7,037 nt of DNA from Opitutaceae bacterium. Its GTDB lineage: Bacteria; Verrucomicrobiota; Verrucomicrobiia; Opitutales; Opitutaceae. The notes under the pieces are model-generated. The model was not told the DNA's origin. It ran no database searches and was given only the letters and a program-made list of their open reading frames with translations. Numbering within the stretch: the first letter of the stretch is position 1; every line of letters starts with the position of its first letter. Location of the stretch: contig JANXSC010000057.1 of the NCBI GenBank assembly GCA_025352845.1, positions 1 to 7,037 on the forward strand, written 5' to 3'. Of this stretch, positions 5,526 to 7,037 are shown one piece after another. The translations under genes were made by a program, and so were the position numbers.

Positions 5526-6077
5526 TCAGGCATGCACGACCCGCAGCAGTGCCTCGCCCCGGGCCAGCCGGGCGATGTTGCCGGGGATGGCGCGCCAGCG
5601 GTAGGCCATGGTCTCGGCCGTGGGCTTGTGCGGCGTCATGATTATATTGTCCAACTCGTGAAATGGGAGCCGGGCCGGCAGCTGCTTCTGCCCGGGGGCT
5701 GAGGGATACTGATTACCACACGTCGAGGCCGGCCCCGGCCGATCCGGCGGGTGCGGAGGGCGTCGTAAAGCGCCTGCTCGTTGATGACGGGCCCACGTCC
5801 GACGTTCACCAGGCAGGCCGTGGACTTCATAAGGGCGAATTCGCGCGCGGCAATCAGGTCGACCGTGCCGGCCGCCGTGGGGATCGCGACGACGATGAAA
5901 TCCGCCGCGGGCAATCGCCTGGCGGACGCCCATGAAGTCATCGACCTCGCCGAGTCCGTGGATCCCGGCGTCGGTGTCCACACGGATCACGACCTTGGCA
6001 ATGTTGGAAGTCCCCCCGCCCACCCCGTGGTTGCGCGGGGCCCACAGCCGCATCGAGCGAATATCCGTGATTGTCAT
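5526..6077 (-). pseudogene. Chimeric remnant: mandelate-racemase-like N-terminus fused to frameshifted D-2-hydroxyacid dehydrogenase C-terminus
   Basis: From the ATG at 6077, residues 1-55 are a typical enolase-superfamily N-terminus (MTITDIRSMRLW, then VVIRVDTDAGIHGLGEVDDF). Around 5908-5915 this stops and a different family begins in another frame: LPAADFIVVAIP, then LMKSTACLVNVGRGPVINEQ, the catalytic-Arg region of a D-2-hydroxyacid dehydrogenase. That frame breaks near 5734 (one extra base before AGLDVW) and again at 5712-5715 (TAAT where three bases are expected, creating a stop). It then resumes as LPFHELDNIIMTPHK (catalytic His) and runs to GEALLRVVHA and the TGA. The remainder of the barrel and the dehydrogenase NAD-binding half are absent, implying a deletion of very roughly 1.5 kb. 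It is non-functional as either enzyme. Its dehydrogenase differs in motifs from the intact one at 871-1869, so it is a separate paralog. The stop lies 13 nt before the original ATG of the interrupted gene. Confidence 0.88.
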
Positions 6078-6110
6078 TGGAATTGCGGATCAATCGTCAG
6101 TCTGGAACAG

Positions 6111-6141
6111 AAAAAGGGACCGAGGAGGAAACCTCAGCCCC
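6111..6141 (-). terminator. Rho-independent terminator T2 (second of a tandem pair)
   Basis: On the minus strand GGGGCTGAGG (6141-6132) pairs with CCTCGGTCCC (6125-6116) as a 10-bp stem with two G-U pairs and a 6-nt loop, followed directly by TTTTT. It lies 3 nt downstream of T1's T-tract and acts on the receptor transcript. The T-tract ends only 33 bp before the ATG of the chimeric remnant. Confidence 0.75.
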
Positions 6142-6143
6142 AG

Positions 6144-6180
6144 AAAAGAACTCCACTTCCGGGGTGAACCGAAAGTGGAG
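6144..6180 (-). terminator. Rho-independent terminator T1 of the TonB-dependent receptor gene
   Basis: On the minus strand CTCCACTTTCGG (6180-6169) pairs with CCGGAAGTGGAG (6162-6151) over 12 bp with a single G-U pair and a 6-nt loop, followed by TTCTTTT. It starts 21 nt after the receptor stop codon. No T-tract follows on the plus strand, so it is directional. Confidence 0.88.
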
Positions 6181-6201
6181 GCCAATGAACCAAGCAACCA
6201 A

Positions 6202-7037
6202 CTAGAACTTGTATCTCGTAGAGAACTGGAAGGTCCGGGGCGGGCTCACGTCCACGAAGAGAGGAGACTGCGCGCCGAGGGCGAAGGTCTTGTCGAGCAC
6301 GTTCTCGATGTTGAGGCGGAACGTCCAGTTCTTGCTGTATTGATACGACGCGAGGAGGTTGGCGTTCCACACCGACTCGAGGGTAATCGGGCCCGGCGTC
6401 ACGCCCACGGGGAAGACGTAGCTGCCCGGGGTCGCGAAGTAGTTGCCCCCGGTCTTGCTCGCGCCGCCACCGATGCTGACGCCCTTGAGGGAGCCGTCGG
6501 TGAACTGGTAGCGCGTGAAGAAACTATACAGGCTTCCGTAGGTGTTGTTGATCCTCGCCCCATTCTGGTCCTTGACCGTGCCGTCATAGGCAGTCGCGAT
6601 GAGTTGCCAGTTGTCGGTCGGCGCATAGCTGAGGCTGGCGTCCCAACCCTTCTGCGTCTGGACGCCGGTCGGCGTGAAGTAGGCGATGCCCGTGATGGGG
6701 CTGAGGCCGGACTGGAGCACCGCGACGTTCGTCAGGTCCATGTCGAAGAACGACAGCGTGGCGGAGACCTTGCCGCCCATGAGGGCCGTCTTGATGCCGT
6801 ATTCCTTGCCCTTGCCAAACTGGGCCGGGAGTAGCACGCCGTTGAAGTCGCGGGTGTTGCTGTTGCCCTGCGGGGCAAAGGTCGTGGAATCGAGGGCGTA
6901 GAGCGCAATGTCCTTGGTGAGATTGAGCACGATGCCATAGCGGTGGAGGTTCTCCTCGAAGTTGACGACGCGGGTCCCGCCGGCCGTGGTGCGCGCGAAG
7001 ACCGAGGGAACGTCGTTGATCTGCAGCGTGGCGCGGC
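6202..7037 (-). CDS. TonB-dependent receptor, C-terminal part (5' end outside window)
   Basis: The frame is open from the window edge to the TAG at 6202-6204, giving the last 277 residues (first whole codon at 7035). It is the C-terminal half of an outer-membrane TonB-dependent receptor barrel: alternating amphipathic strands rich in aromatics (VSATLSFFDMDL, LLASYQYSKNWTF), the hallmark NIENVLDKTF near the end, and the closing strand RTFQFSTRYKF with the terminal Phe typical of proteins inserted by the BAM machinery. Such receptors import siderophores, vitamin B12 or glycans using TonB energy; the ligand cannot be told because the plug and signal peptide are outside. A GTG at 6930 is internal and not the start, since the upstream sequence (FEENLHRYGI) is coherent barrel sequence. 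It is separated from the catabolic genes by two terminators. Confidence 0.93.
   Translation of the reverse strand, partial: RATLQINDVPSVFARTTAGGTRVVNFEENLHRYGIVLNLTKDIALYALDSTTFAPQGNSNTRDFNGVLLPAQFGKGKEYGIKTALMGGKVSATLSFFDMDLTNVAVLQSGLSPITGIAYFTPTGVQTQKGWDASLSYAPTDNWQLIATAYDGTVKDQNGARINNTYGSLYSFFTRYQFTDGSLKGVSIGGGASKTGGNYFATPGSYVFPVGVTPGPITLESVWNANLLASYQYSKNWTFRLNIENVLDKTFALGAQSPLFVDVSPPRTFQFSTRYKF

Overview
The window is a GC-rich bacterial chromosome segment in which every supported gene lies on the minus strand, so it reads biologically from right (7037) to left (1). The gene set is a TonB-dependent outer-membrane receptor, enolase-superfamily sugar-acid enzymes, 2-hydroxyacid dehydrogenases, a YhcH/YiaL-type protein and an IS66-family element. 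This fits a Gram-negative polysaccharide or sugar-acid degrader. The style of the receptor and the IS66 transposase suggests Verrucomicrobiota (Opitutaceae-like), but that is a family-resemblance inference and not proven here.

Layout, right to left. (1) 7037-6202: C-terminal part of a TonB-dependent receptor, closed by two tandem intrinsic terminators (6180-6144 and 6141-6111). (2) 6077-5526: a decayed chimeric gene. Its first ~55 codons are the N-terminus of a mandelate-racemase-like enzyme, joined directly to a frameshifted C-terminal half of a D-2-hydroxyacid dehydrogenase. (3) 5502-3080: a complete 2423-bp IS66-family insertion sequence with terminal inverted repeats, tnpA, tnpB and tnpC, flanked by a perfect 8-bp target duplication (TGATCTTC). 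(4) 3081-1873: a mandelate racemase/muconate lactonizing enzyme family gene whose ATG was destroyed by the insertion. (5) 1869-871: an intact D-2-hydroxyacid dehydrogenase. (6) 849-394: a YhcH/YjgK/YiaL family protein. (7) 397-161: a short ORF starting with a clear signal peptide, overlapping the previous stop by ATGA; it looks like the start of a secreted protein whose body is missing or out of frame. Positions 1-160 hold nothing I can support.

How it fits together: genes 4-7 are tightly packed (3-nt, 21-nt and overlapping junctions) and look like an operon for catabolism of a sugar acid: dehydration by the enolase-superfamily enzyme, oxidoreduction by the dehydrogenase, and a YhcH-type accessory protein. 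The decayed gene upstream has the same two enzyme types in the same order, so the ancestral operon probably carried two racemase/dehydratase-dehydrogenase pairs. One pair collapsed by internal deletion, and the surviving pair then took an IS66 hit exactly at its first codon.

The strongest result is the insertion. Removing the IS and one TSD copy rebuilds ATG AAG ATC ACC GCA, a normal start for the family; with the IS present the codon reads ACG. I see no defence system, CRISPR array, tRNA or rRNA gene in the window.
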